Below are positions 21,217-33,794 of a stretch of DNA of 64,000 nt, piece after piece (position 1 is the stretch's first letter; each line of letters opens with the position of its first letter). The notes under the pieces were generated by a model. That model saw nothing but the letters and a program-made list of their open reading frames with translations, searched no databases and was not told the DNA's origin. A program made the position numbers and the translations under genes. Origin of the DNA: Epiperipatus broadwayi (Eukaryota; Onychophora; Udeonychophora; Euonychophora; Peripatidae); the NCBI GenBank assembly GCA_028023455.1, contig JAQFVV010012537.1, forward strand, positions 1,798,001 through 1,862,000. Direction: 5' to 3'.

Positions 21217-23582
21217 AAATATATATTTTCACAATTCAAAAATATGCTGTAGGCTTTCACTTTCATATTAAAATATTTCTTCTGGTTCATTTTACGATCA
21301 CTTTGCCTCTCCCTAAAATAAATCGTTCAGTACCAGGTTGTTCCTTACTTGGTTTATAGTTATAATGTTAATTTTTATAGGTGATGGTTTATTATTTGTT
21401 ATTATTATTTATAATCAAATATATGATATAGACCAAGGAGTAAGCAACCTTTTAGTGGTGACATGCTGAATCTATGTTACAGTGCTATTCTATGTGCTGC
21501 CATTATTCTATCCATCTTATTATGTATAGTATAAATCCAGTTATAATGGAATTCAAAATTATACATATTCTTTTGAAGCCCATTATAATCTGATCTAATA
21601 TTATTAGTCATTAAATATTTTAAAATACATAAGATCATAGGTTAGAAATATATTATATTATATTGCATTCAAAAGACATGCTTAAAATTTCCTTTGGCAT
21701 GGAGAAAATTCATCCTGTTGGAGCTTAAAAAATGTGTACTATTTACACAATTGTCAATTAATGTATAGTAATTCAGAGTAGGCAAAGAGCCTTTAACTTT
21801 CAATGTTTTAATTTAAAAAGCTGATTGATGAACTCGTTAAAACAAGTTATTTTTTTAGCATTCATCAAAAATGTTTAAAAAATTCTTCATTTTTGTGATA
21901 TAAAAAATCAACTCGAAATTATAAGTTTTTTTCTATATATATTCTTCTTTTCTTTAAAACTATGGACAGTTACACAATAGACATTTAGTAACGTACAAGG
22001 CTAAAACCTTCAACAGAAGCGCCTTAAAAATACTTATGTGACAGCCAATCAGATGTAACAATGACTGCACGTGGAACTCTCAATTCAAAAACACAAGCCA
22101 GAACATTTAAAAGGAAAAAAAACAATCATTTGTAACTTTTCAGATTCAAAGATATTATCAAGTCTCATGTATTTGCAGACTTCATTTATACATTAATCCA
22201 ACTATCACTAACTATAAACTTTTTTTTCAAGTAAACATGCCAAAACTTAAAATATGTTATTATATAACTACAAATAAAAGTTTTTCAAATAAATTAATTG
22301 ATATAATATTCTGGCTAAAAAAAATTTACTCTAAACTCACAGTTGCATACAAAAGTATCAAAGATCACTTGACCATCAAAAAAAAAAATTCAATCAAAAT
22401 TAATTCTCCCTGGGGAAAAATATACTTCCATCCCACTTAGCTTTTATATTTATTTAAAATAGCAAAGTTGTAGCTTTATTACACAAAATAATTAGTAAAT
22501 TAAACTGAATAATGGTTTCCATTTACATGCGAGTCGCATATGCAAACACCTGCACTGTAATTAAAATATAATTTTTTTTATTATTTCAATTCAACCAGAA
22601 TCATATTGATAATTATTCTGTTGCCACATTTGGCATGTATGCCCTATGTTGCTGACTCTTGATATAGATCATTTTCATACTAAAATATCTTTTTCTGGTT
22701 TATGTTTCAAGATGTATTGTCATTCAATACCACTTTGCTTCTTATTGATTTAGAGTTACAAGATTAATCTTTGTAGGTGGTGATTACATATCACTTGCAC
22801 ATTGTTAATCATAATAAATACAATATATGATGGTCATAAAGCTTCACATGAAAACATGTTATATCCAATTTTTAAGTTTATAAGTCAGGATTAATGTATT
22901 ATGGCATAAAACTAATGATGAAAATTTTTTTCTTTCACAGATAGAATTTTTGGCTGATTCTTTCTACATGTTCACTTTCTCTTATAATTTTGTCAAATAG
23001 GAATTCACAAAACTCAAATGATAGTTTTGTTCAGCAGCCCATTGATGCAATGAGACATTTCTGGATATTTTTTATTTATAATTGTTGCAGAAGTATGATG
23101 ATAATTACTGCTTCCCAATTTACCTTGCATAGTTTAGCACAGTGGTAGAATGTCAGATTATGAAGCATAAGATTCAAATATTGATTACAATTCTTACTGC
23201 TTTCTAATACTAGATTAATATTTTGTATGATCAGCTCAATTTATGAACCCTTCATACTTTTTTACTGTTATATAGTAATGCAGAAAATTAAATCCAGAAT
23301 AGTCTTTAAAAATATTTTTATATCTTGTTCTTCGGCTTACGTCAACCTACTCATCTGTAGCTATACATCAATAGCTTATTTTTCAGATTGATAAGAGTTT
23401 TTCTTTTCTCAGTTACCAACATCACAAGTGATTTATTTGATTCTCACTTTAATCCAATATAATTGTTTGTTGGTATATTTTTTAATTAAAATTTTACAGG
23501 ATTCCATTATCTTTGTTTTCAATTTCATAAAGTTTTGACGTTTTACCATATTTTATTATTATTAATTTTTTTATTTATCAAA
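21217..23582. other. AT-rich region with two copies of a dispersed repeat
   Basis: No gene recognised. About 21256-21445 and 22660-22840 are related: TTCATAYTAAAATAT, TTTCTGGTT, then TTCAATACCA/TTCAGTACCA and TTTRTAGGTGRTG blocks occur in the same order. They look like two old copies of one interspersed element. A 67-codon open frame at 22237-22440 is Lys/Ile-rich with no domain and is probably chance. Confidence 0.5.
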
Positions 23583-23653
23583 GCATTGACTGGGAAGCGA
23601 ACCCAGACCAGCTGCTTGGAAGGCAGCTATGCTAACCGCTAGGCCACCAACAC
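23583..23653 (-). tRNA. tRNA-Gly(TCC)-like sequence, probably retroposed
   Basis: 71 nt that fold as a full cloverleaf on the minus strand. The 7-bp acceptor GTGTTGG/TCAATGC pairs with G-U allowed. The anticodon stem GCTGC/GCAGC closes loop CTTCCAA (anticodon TCC). The T arm is CTGGG-TTCGCTT-CCCAG. It is followed by TTTGATAAATAAAAAAA, a tail related to two other tRNA-derived copies in this window, so it is more likely a tRNA-derived retroposon than the working gene. Function cannot be excluded because every stem is intact. Confidence 0.6.
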
Positions 23654-23901
23654 TTTTTTTGTAACTATATTATACAAAATTCAAATAATAAAATTTTATA
23701 GTATGGCATTAAAATTTATGTTTTCAAAATTTCTCTTACACACTTTATATTTTAATTTTTTTGGCAATTATAAACATAATAAAGCCATATTTACACACAA
23801 AGAATGATGTGCCTTCCATATTTAGCTTATTAAATGGATAATTCGCCATTTTTAAGATTCATACACTGCAAATTGGGCAATTATGAATTTTCAATCATTA
23901 A

Positions 23902-24043
23902 ATATATTAAAATAGTCTTGCGTTGTTAGCCGAGAGGTATCACAGCCGCCATGCAAGTAAGTAGTTGGTTGCAGACGGTTGTGGGTTCGCATCCCGGCCG
24001 ATGCTATGACATATGAAAAAAGAAAAAAATATATATTAAAATA
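23902..24043 (+). repeat. SINE with type II (Leu/Ser-like) tRNA head, 13-bp TSD
   Basis: 23920-24004 reads GCGTTGTTAGCCGAGAGG (A-box region), then a long variable-arm-like part, then GGGTTCGCATCC (B box) and CCGATGC pairing back to GCGTTG. The tail is TATGACATATGAAAAAAG. Direct copies of ATATATTAAAATA at 23902-23914 and 24031-24043 are the target duplication. Five bases (GTCTT) lie between the duplication and the tRNA start, as if the unprocessed 5' leader was copied. Confidence 0.75.
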
Positions 24044-27000
24044 TAATTTAGAGTTAAAATAATTTGAATTATAAATACTAATACAAGTACAAGATTTACA
24101 AAATCATTAACAAATAGCTATTTGTTCCTAAAACAAATGTATAAGAAATGCATTCTTGAATTTTATAAACTAGTTTAATTTTCATTATTTTAATTAGTTC
24201 ACCTTAATGAATTTGAATACAGCAATAGTGGATCTCACAACAGACTTCTCACATTTTTGACTATAATTTTCCTTTAATTAATGTATTATTTTTTGAAATA
24301 CACTATTGTTCTCACATAATACATAGCCCTTATATATTATTTAGATAGGTTAAAATCATATTTTGAGAACATTTTGTCCCAGGATATTATATATTAATTC
24401 TCATCTTTAATTAATTATTTCTTTTGCTATATTTTGTAGTGAATTATAATTCTTTCTGAAATACTTTAACATCATGTATAATTGTAGCTCCCAATTTTTA
24501 TATTATTTGCCATATCTTACTAATGAAAGCAATTAGACATTACACATCTTTAATGTGTTTTGAAATAATCCTTACAACGTAGATGGGATCAACCTCTCCC
24601 ATAAAAATCATGCACAAGAACACTATAAAATACCCTTTTAGGAAGTCTTGCATTGATTATCAGTTTTATATGTCCAATGTGATAAAAGTGTGAATTTAAA
24701 ACAATGAATGTATAATATCTAACAAGTTGAACTATTGAATGATCTTGCCATTGTATTTTTAAAATTTTAATGAGCATCATTAAATGAAACATTTCTAATG
24801 CTTTTATATTGCACTAGTAGGGTGTTCAAATGTTATTTCCATACAATTAATTAGATTAAATAAATAACAGTTCTCTATATAGCATATTGAATATGTAATT
24901 ATATTTGTGGTTCACATATTGGTTTGTGTAGTTATCACAGAACTTCTTTCTAGAGCAACTGTTTCCCTTGTTTCTTTCTTTCTTTTTTCTTTCCTTCCTT
25001 CTTTCTTCCTTCTTTTTGGAATTAAAATGACATATTTATTTATAAATGTTTTATTGTTGTTAGTGAATTGTAAGCTTTTTTAAATACATTGAAAATGAAG
25101 ATAAAGATATTTAAAAAAACTGAATATTATTCACGAATATATTATAAAGTTAAATATTTCTTTTAGGAAAGAAATACATATAGGTTGAAGTGTAAGGCAG
25201 AAATAATAACTTCCATTTTAATGTACGTTAAGATGAATTTTTAAATGATTGTTTTGTTAAGAGTGGAATTTGCTTTCAATAGGATTCCATTTGCAGACAA
25301 TAAGAATAAATTTAATGAATTGTTTTGCTCCGAAAACTGCAGAATAAATATAAAGCAATGAAAATAAGCAATAAGAAGAAACAATTAAAATTAAGCATTA
25401 TACAGGAAGTTAAAGAATAAATTAATGCTTTTAAATATTTGAAATGGTAATTAACTGATGATAGAAGTAGTAATAAAAAATCAAAATGTTAAGTGAAATA
25501 ATGAAACAAACCTATAATAAAGATACTTTATTTGGAATGTAACTTTATATGGAGCAAAAAAGTAAACAATTAATAAACTAAGAGGAGAAAATAATTAAAG
25601 TTTTAAGGATATGGATTTAAAGAAAAGTAATATATATAAATTGTAATATCAGTAATAGAGAAGTGATTAAAAAAAGAGAAAAGCTATTTTCTTTAATAAA
25701 AAAAAAATTACATATAATAACTATATTAGATGTGTATATATTTTTAACTTGGGCCCATAAGAATTATGAAAAAATATATTTATGAGACTACAAATTCTAT
25801 GAGAAAAATGTATAAAAGAAAAAAGATGTTAAAAAAATATTTTATTGATTGGAGATATAAAAAGTCATTATCTCTCCACAAATTGTGACAAGCAGTTATC
25901 CTTACAATCTCAAATATTGGTATTTATTGTAAATGCACTTTTAGTAAAAATAAATAGAAGAATATAGATACTTGCTATTATCCTTACAAATTATTCAATT
26001 ATTGTAAATCCTAACTAATGATTTCTCTCACCAAAACAAATAAATAATGAAGGAATATAGAGAACTCTTAGTGCAAAATAAAGTACATTTTCTTCGCCAT
26101 AAAAACATTAACATTCAGAAATGAAAAATTTGGACTATAAAAATGTCACCAGTGGTTTTTTTCTTTTTCTAAAATTAAAAAAAATTTCCCATTGGTATAG
26201 TTTTAATGAGCTGCTTTTTGAGGAATGACTTCAAACAGATCCACTAACTGTGGATCAATAACAATCATTTTTATTAAATTTTCTTATTTCCTTTGCCAGC
26301 AGAAAAGAACCACAACTAGCCTAGACTTCATGCAGGATGAAACTCTTTATATATTCTAAAATATATTAAGATGTTTCTGGAAAATGTTTTTTATAAATGA
26401 TAAAACAAATCTGCTTCTTTCCCTACTATTTGGTTACTAAATTGCATAATTTGAATTATGAAAATTTTTACTTTGAAGTGATTTTCAAAAAAAAAAATGC
26501 TTGTCATGACAGAATATTTATTTACCAATCTTAGAGAGTATCTACTATAATTAACAACTATATAGTTTGTCTAAGCCCATATAATTAACATGAAACAACT
26601 TGTATATATATATTATTATTATTGAAATAAAAGTATTTACTATTGCAATTATATGCGTAGCAAAAAATATATATATGATTGAATGGAAGATAAATAAAAA
26701 CCTTAGTTCATTAATAAATATTACAAATATTTATAGTTTATTACTTCTCATTTTCTCTCTATTTCCTTTTACCTTACTGTATTTAATTTTAAATTTTAAA
26801 ACAACCTAATTATTGCAAGCCTTTTTTGTCAATGAACACCTTTGTTCTGTGATAAAATAGATTGTGTGTTGATTTCTTTAGTTATGCACAGCTGTTCTGT
26901 ACATAATTTTCTTTTCTTTTATTCTTTGTTTTCTACTCTTACAATGATGATATTTATTTATAGGTGGTTCTTAATGATGTTAAGAATGACTACTTCATTA

Positions 27001-29649
27001 CTTTTGTAATTAATATTATATGATTTTCTTTTATTCAATTTTGTAATTTCATCTTTTCAATAGAAAGTCAATGATTTTTTTCAACTTACTATTACCTATT
27101 TTATAATGAGAATGTGCAAAATTTTTCTGCTATCACCAACATAATATAGATTACACAATCAATTATGGCAATGATATTTTTTTCTCACTTTGTTTTAATT
27201 ATTTTTTGTTTGTTATTCAAGTTTTTTCTTTTTACTCTGAAATGTCTTTTTTATATTCATAATAATTAAACTAAAGATTATTATTATTAATTTTTTTATA
27301 TAAAAGATTTTCCAGAAAACTGTGCAATTATATATAAATCTATATTGGTACCAGTGCATTAAAAAGTGAAACTAAAACCTACCATCATTCTTCATAGATA
27401 ACTTATCCTTTCTTAGCATCACAATTAGTCTGAAAAGCAATTATGCCTATCACTTGAAATCTTGTCATGAACATGTTTAGTATAAAAATGAAAGCATTCA
27501 TCCCAAAATTTCTCTCTATCTTATTGTAAAATTTCACTAGTGAATGCTGTTCTTAGAAGAATACTTATTTATTATAATCACTGGATGTGTCTATTCAATT
27601 ATGTCTGCAATAAAAGCATAATCTGGAATTCATCACCACATTTTTTATCAATCAGAGCCACATACTTTCCCACTTGAAAATAAGACCTCAGTTAAATATT
27701 TTGTAACTTATATTAGAAATAAAATGTATTCAACTAATACTATTGAGTTGATTCACTTTTATAAGTTAGGTTATCTTTTTTCACAGATCATGCCTTTAAG
27801 CATGCTGATTTATTAGACCTGTATAATGTCAAATCTCTTATTAGTACATTATTTAGAATTTAAAGATGATAATATCATCCACACATATATGACATCCCAG
27901 TTGCTAAGTCTCTAACCAAATTCCAAAAAATAATTAAAATTTCTGTTTAATCTATCATAAGTCATAATTCTAATCAAAATGTTTTTCTATAACTGAATCA
28001 AGCTAATTCTCAAACCCACATGTTTTGTGCAAAAATTATCCAAAAGAAATGCTACATCTTTTTCAAATCTTACTGTGATTTTATCTTAGATCTTAGAATA
28101 GATCTCTCCATTTCCATCATACACGTACCGCTCTCCCAGATTTTATTCTCGTTAAAAGCCTATTAATTCTCCTAAACCGTACTGTTATGATTATACTAAA
28201 TGGATTGCCACTGTTTAATATATACTTCATTCGCACTTTCAGATATGACACTTCTGCCATTACTATTATTTCCCAAAGTAGCTTCCCACACACGTTCTTG
28301 TATAGCCAATGCAAATAGTAATTAAATAAAATTACCCTTATCATCCAACTTAATAAACTTACGTATTGGTATGAATGCTGTTATTTTAGTACTGGTGGAT
28401 TCAAATAATGTTCAGATACCGTAGTCTAGCGCTATTATTAAAAATCTTATGTATCACAGTCCATCGATAAATTCTTGACATATAAATAGCCGCAATAGAA
28501 TAAAGCCATGAATTATTTGTTATTGATGATTAAATATGTTCATTGTATAGGATTGTAAGGGAGGTTAATGTTGTCCAAGGGAGATAAACACCCATTTTAT
28601 TTACATTGTAACACCAATAACGTTTGCAATCATATATACTCCAAGTTGATTTAATAAATTTTATATCTTTCTAAATATCTAAGTCATTGTTTCATTCATT
28701 GAATAGAAATAATTTTGATGAAATCTAACAAGGTTTCACTTACTAGATGATTGAAAATCACTAATTATAATATCCTAGACATGAACCAAGTTCGAATAAG
28801 AGTCTTTTTGTGTCACGACTTTGTGATGCCGGCGGGGTAGAGATAAATTAGATCAGTATCATTGGAATTGTTGCTCATAAGTTGGTAGATCTGGAAAATA
28901 GGCAAATAGGGCAGAGTTCATGAATGTTCCTGACCTATGTATCTTGCACAGGATTGGATTCGAGGTACTTTTGCCTAGATGCTAGATCTTGTTATATGAA
29001 CAGACGAAACCGACCGGTACAGGTTTGTGCACAATCAATCTTATGCAATTGCTATAAAAATATATTCAAAATGTTTTCATTCCTATAATGATTCTGTGGT
29101 TGTTTATACATTAAGAACCATGTCGTTTATATGCTAATCCATGACATTTGTCAATAAGAAACACAATAAATTCAAAAAAAATAATAAAGAATGGTTCAAT
29201 TTATATATATATTCAAATTATTATTCAGAACATTACGAACAAATAATCTACATTCTATCTGTGCACTCTTGTAGCTTAAACTCTTACTGTGATTAACATT
29301 CTTCATACTCATTTTTGAAATAATTATGGATTAATTAAAACATTTATCCTTTTGAACTGCTATCTGTGAAATTCAATTTTATCTTTATAATATATGTTAA
29401 TATTTATAAATAATATGTTGTCAATAAGAAAAAAAATGTTGCACTGTTATGCACAATATATTACTTACTCTATTAAAATTAAGCTTTACTAATCAATTTA
29501 ATTTATAAGTCAAACTTTCTGTACTCATAAACCAGACACAAAGTTAAAAATTAATATATAGTATCGGTAATTTAATTAAAAATAAAAGATCTAGGAATAA
29601 TATAATAATATATAGCCTAATAAATAATTACTAATAATCACATACAAAG
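24044..29649. other. Long AT-rich region without recognised genes
   Basis: Nothing codes convincingly on either strand. It includes a CTTT/CCTT polypyrimidine tract at 24964-25018 and a diverged tandem repeat of about 93 bp at about 25870-26060 (TTATCCTTACAA and AATAAATARWRRAGRAATATAG recurring). CAAGGGAGATAA lies near 28577. A slightly GC-richer patch at 28800-29040 (TGTGATGCCGGCGGGG) has no partner here. Open frames of 61-75 codons in this region are low-complexity and look like chance. Confidence 0.4.
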
Positions 29650-29815
29650 CAAATAATTTTAAAGATACAGATCAAATTGAAAAAAAATTGATATTGATAA
29701 ATAGTAAGGAATGATGAAAACATCTATAAGTGATAATCATCTACCAACTGATGAGTGCTAGTTCAGCATGGCATGCATCTTAGAATGATTTTTTAAAAAA
29801 ACTACCTATAAATAT
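29650..29815 (-). repeat. Dispersed repeat R1, copy 1
   Basis: In reverse orientation this shares GATGAGTGCTRGTTCAGCAT, TGCATCTT, and ATCAAATTG...TTGATAT...ATAAATA blocks with the two copies at 46796-47164 and 48891-49262. The family is unidentified. Confidence 0.5.
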
Positions 29816-31221
29816 TGTGCTTTGTACATTAATAAATTTAATAATTAAGAATAAATCATAAATATTGTTCTAGCCTTTCCACACAAAAATTATGTGTGTA
29901 ATATGAATATTAAACTTTAACTTAAATAAATGACAAACCTTATAAAGACTAATGATTTATTTTATCTTTACAAAAACAATTTTTTTTTAGTGTAGAAAAT
30001 ACATCTTATTTTGTATTGATAGATGCAATATAGTGTGTCTATTGTTGGAATATAGGAATTTATTACCTTAATCAAAAGACTAATGAATGCCAAATATTAA
30101 AAACTTATAACTGACACACGTTTTGTTAACTAAGAGCCTATTTTTCCAGTTTTCACTTTCCATTAAAAATCTTTTTCTAGCTATCACTGCAAAAAATTGC
30201 TATATAAAAAAAAGGTTTTTAGTAGTGTGTGCAGATTAGAAATATTAAAATTATTTAAAGTTTAATAATATTGCTATTGCTCCATATTTATAAAAAAAAT
30301 GATTTATAATATTTATTATTCTTTGCTAATCTAGAAATTTGTTTATAACACAGTTTAAAAATTTATAAAACATTAATCACAAAAAGGAATTTTATTGAAA
30401 TAGTTGAAGAAATTAATTTTTCTTTTAATAATTTTAAGGCATAAAATTTGATATAGTAAAAAATAAAAATATTTTGGCCTACAGTGATTAAATGTAAAGG
30501 AAAATATCAAATATTATTTGTTTTTAAAATATTAATTCTGAAAACAAAATTATTTTTAAAAAATGTTTTTTAATACAATCTATCTTAATATTTGCAATCA
30601 GAGGTTATGTACTATTATATCCTATAAATCTGCCTTTTTTTTTAATAAAAAAAAAAAAATTAAAGTTAATATCATTATCAACAAAAAGACAACATTCAAA
30701 ATAATTATTTTAATTAACAGTAGTTAAGGAATGAATTACCTTTAGATTCATTACAATTACATAATTGTATCAACAGATTTATCTAGTTTTAACCTAACAA
30801 GATGTGAATAATTAAAAAATATGTATATACTGTCGATAAGAAATAAGTAAGAAAATAGGGTTGTAGTTATTGTAACAATCATTGAGAAAACAAAAATATA
30901 AAATTTAAAAAAATCAGCAAATAAAAATTAAACAATTTTTTCCCTAATGTGCTGAACTGAATATAGAATAAAAATAATTTTCAAAAAGACCAAAATTTCA
31001 AAATTTATTTAAAATCAAATGAAATGAATAACATATAGTGATTGAAAACAAATGTTGAAATAGAAATTAATGATTATTCATAAATAACATTTTGGGCCAC
31101 AATTTTGATTGCTATATAGAACTTTAAATAAAATTATGAGGCTTGCATAAATTAATTTACTCAACCAATTCAGTTTGCGATCAAACTAAATTCTCTATTA
31201 CTGATTAAATTATTTAATTTC
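29816..31221. other. AT-rich intergenic stretch
   Basis: No coding, RNA or repeat recognised. Long A and T runs throughout. Confidence 0.4.
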
Positions 31222-32505
31222 AAGAATTATATAGTAATAAAAAACAAGTACCTCCTATATCTAATATATCTTCCAAATTGCCCAGAATTTTAAATGAAGA
31301 AATAAGACATGCTATTAAATTTATAAAGAAAAGAAAAGCTCCAGGTAATGATGGAATTATATATTAAAAGAAGCAGGTGAAGAAATGGATTTTTTTAACA
31401 AAGTTATATACCAAATGTCTAAATGATAAAGATGTACCAGATGATGGGAAGAATGCAGTATTAATATTTAAAAAAAGTGATAAAGAAGATATTATAAATT
31501 ACAGACCTATCAGTTTTTTATCAGTTTTATACAATTTTTTTACCAAGATAATAACAACTTGTCTACAGAGAACATTGGATTTCTATCAACCAAGAGAACA
31601 AGCTGGATTTAAAAGTGGTTTTAGTAAAGTAGATCATATCCAGGTATTGAGAAAAGTTATAAAAAGAACAAATTAATATGAGTTGCCATTATGCTTTGGA
31701 TTTATAGATTATAAAAAGGCATTTGATTCTATAAACATTTCTTCAGTGATTAAAGCATTGGATCATCAAGGTATAGATCCAGGATATTGTCATATTTTGA
31801 AGACTATTTATAAAAATGCAACAGCAACAATTAGATTACATAATGACACAACATTGAGAAAGGTGTAAGACAGGGTGACTCTATATCTAAAACTTTTTAC
31901 AGCAGTGCTGCAAGAAGTATTTTGTGGATTAAAATGGGAAGCTAAAGGAGTGAAAGTAAATGGTGATTATATAAATCACTTAAATTTTGCAGATTTGGTA
32001 AAAATAACTTGATACTAAAAGGAAATATGCCCATGTGTTTGAAAAGAAAGATTTTTAATAAATGTGTTTTACCCATTCTTACTTATGGATCTGAAACTTG
32101 GACACTTAATAGAAAAGCAGCAATACATAGACTTCAGACCACTCAAAGAAGTATGGAGAGATGCATGTTAGGAGTAACAAGAAGAGATCAAAAACACAAT
32201 ATATGGGTAAGAAAACAAATAGATGTTACTGATCTCATTGAAAAAATTAAGACTGAAGTGGAGTTGTGCTCAACATATTTGCTAGAAGAGATAATAATAG
32301 ATGGACAATTGAAATCTTAAACTGGATTCCAAGAGGTTATAAAAGACCCAGAAAGAGACCACATGTGAGATGAATGAATTAAATAAGAAAGTGTGCAGGG
32401 GTGATGTGGAGAAGAGAAGCTAAACATCAGAGAAGATGGATTGAACTTGGAGAGACCTTTATCCTGCAGTGGATTGATAATGGTTGATGATGATGATGAT
32501 GATCG
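31222..32505 (+). pseudogene. 5'-truncated RTE-type LINE (copy 1)
   Basis: Starts at about 31222, where identity with the longer copy (45308 onward) begins, so it is 5'-truncated as expected of target-primed reverse transcription. Pieces: 31377-31676 (KLYTKCLNDKDVPDDGKNAV, INYRPISFLSVLYNFFTKII, REQAGFKSGFS), 31683-31868 (GFIDYKKAFDSI, RT block A), 32009-32320 (KCVLPILTYGSETWTLN, the C-terminal 'L.YG.E.W.L' block). About 200 bp around the YADD box are deleted at 31995-32012, so it cannot be active. It ends in a TGA/TGATGA tail at 32480-32505. Confidence 0.85.
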
Positions 32506-32985
32506 CAATCAAAATTATAATCATTTTTAGTGCATTAATCTTCAAATGAATTAAGAACATTTTTTTAAAAAATATATATTTTTATGTATATTGTTTTAAA
32601 GTTTTAGTTCTTCATCTCCATCATTTCATTTTTTTAAAATCAATGCAGTTGAAATGTGACACATGGACAACCCTAAAATATTGCATTGTCATCAAAACTG
32701 GACACAATATACAAATTGTGAAGAAAATCCATTTGGTAAAAATGATTAAAAATTGGTTATTAGTTTTAAGTTAAATAAAATTGTTTAAAAAATGCAGAAA
32801 CTCAGAGATTTACTATTAATATTGTTGGTGATAAACCTTTTATGGATATTTAAAGTATACTAAGCCTGGTATGTTTAAAAAAGTATGCTCAATATATTAA
32901 AAAGACAATGAACAACAAATATGCCTGCATTACAATGATTTGTATTTTCAAATGTTTAGATAAAAACTGATATTAGAACAAATAA

Positions 32986-33263
32986 AATTATGATAGAATG
33001 ACAGCCTGTTAAGCTAATTGCGCAGACGCTGTGAGAATGTTATTAATAAATGAATACCTTCGAACAACCACATGATATAGTATTTATATAAGAGTAAAAA
33101 GGAATCCTCTTACCCTTACGACTCAAATGTTTATATATGAGCAAATCTAAAGTAGTTGTAACGAAGGCGTGACCACATAATAGTCACTTTAAATTACTAT
33201 ATATAATGTCTGTATTACAGCGTCTGCGCAATTAGCTTAACAGACTGTCATTCTATCGTAATT
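32986..33263. mobile_element. MITE with 47-bp terminal inverted repeats
   Basis: Left arm 32986-33032 and right arm 33217-33263 are inverted complements with about 2 mismatches. They share CTGTTAAGCTAATTGCGCAG and GACGCTGT near the inner end. The interior of about 184 bp has no coding. GC content is above background. Superfamily is not assigned: the flanks end in AATTA/TAATT, so an AT-rich target duplication cannot be separated from the repeat. Confidence 0.8.
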
Positions 33264-33580
33264 ATAATCGCACGCAAGATGTTATAAAATAAATGTTTAA
33301 CAAATAAAATTGAAAATCTAGCTTACCATTTAAAAGCAACAGATATAAAGATAAATCGGTATTCATTTCTAAAATATGAATATATGCTTTCAAGAAAGTA
33401 CAAATATTTTTTTTAATATGTGTGTGGAAATTAGTTCCAAAATCTTTGGAGAAAAAGTAATTAATTTAACTTGTATATAAATTCTAGGTTTCAAAAAAAC
33501 AAGACAAAAAAAAGACAATTATTCAATCTATAATGCTGCAGAAGTTTTCCAAAAAAGATAAAAAAAATAAATTGATTATA

Positions 33581-33794
33581 ATAACCCAAATTGGAAGATT
33601 AAATGATATGATTGCCTCTCTGGGAAATATCACTAAAGAATGTAGAAAACTTTAATCTTGTGGACCTTGTAAAGGCTGATATTTTGAAAATAAAAAATAT
33701 ACAGATTTCAAAATTACAATAATCCAAATTGACAACTTAAATGCTTTAATTGTCTGCTTTGGGATTATCATTTAAGATTGTAGAAAACTTTAAT
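33581..33794 (+). repeat. Two diverged direct copies, period 138 bp
   Basis: 33581-33656 and 33719-33794 both run ATAAYCCAAATTG, then TTAAATG, ATTGYCT, CTKGG, and end GTAGAAAACTTTAAT. 138 equals 46 codons, so an internally repeated protein remnant is possible, but no open frame survives. Confidence 0.6.

Noticed and set aside
23583-23653. Functional tRNA-Gly(TCC) gene
   Set aside because: The fold is complete, but the shared retroposon tail and the near-identical copy at 43007 with a TSD and a changed anticodon make a retroposed copy more likely. Kept as uncertain rather than called functional.
24964-25018. Polypyrimidine tract as a splice signal or H-DNA regulatory site
   Set aside because: A simple CTTT/CCTT microsatellite with no exon or promoter around it.
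32317-32508. Ser-rich 63-codon minus-strand frame
   Set aside because: Antisense to the RTE LINE 3' end and its TGA-repeat tail.
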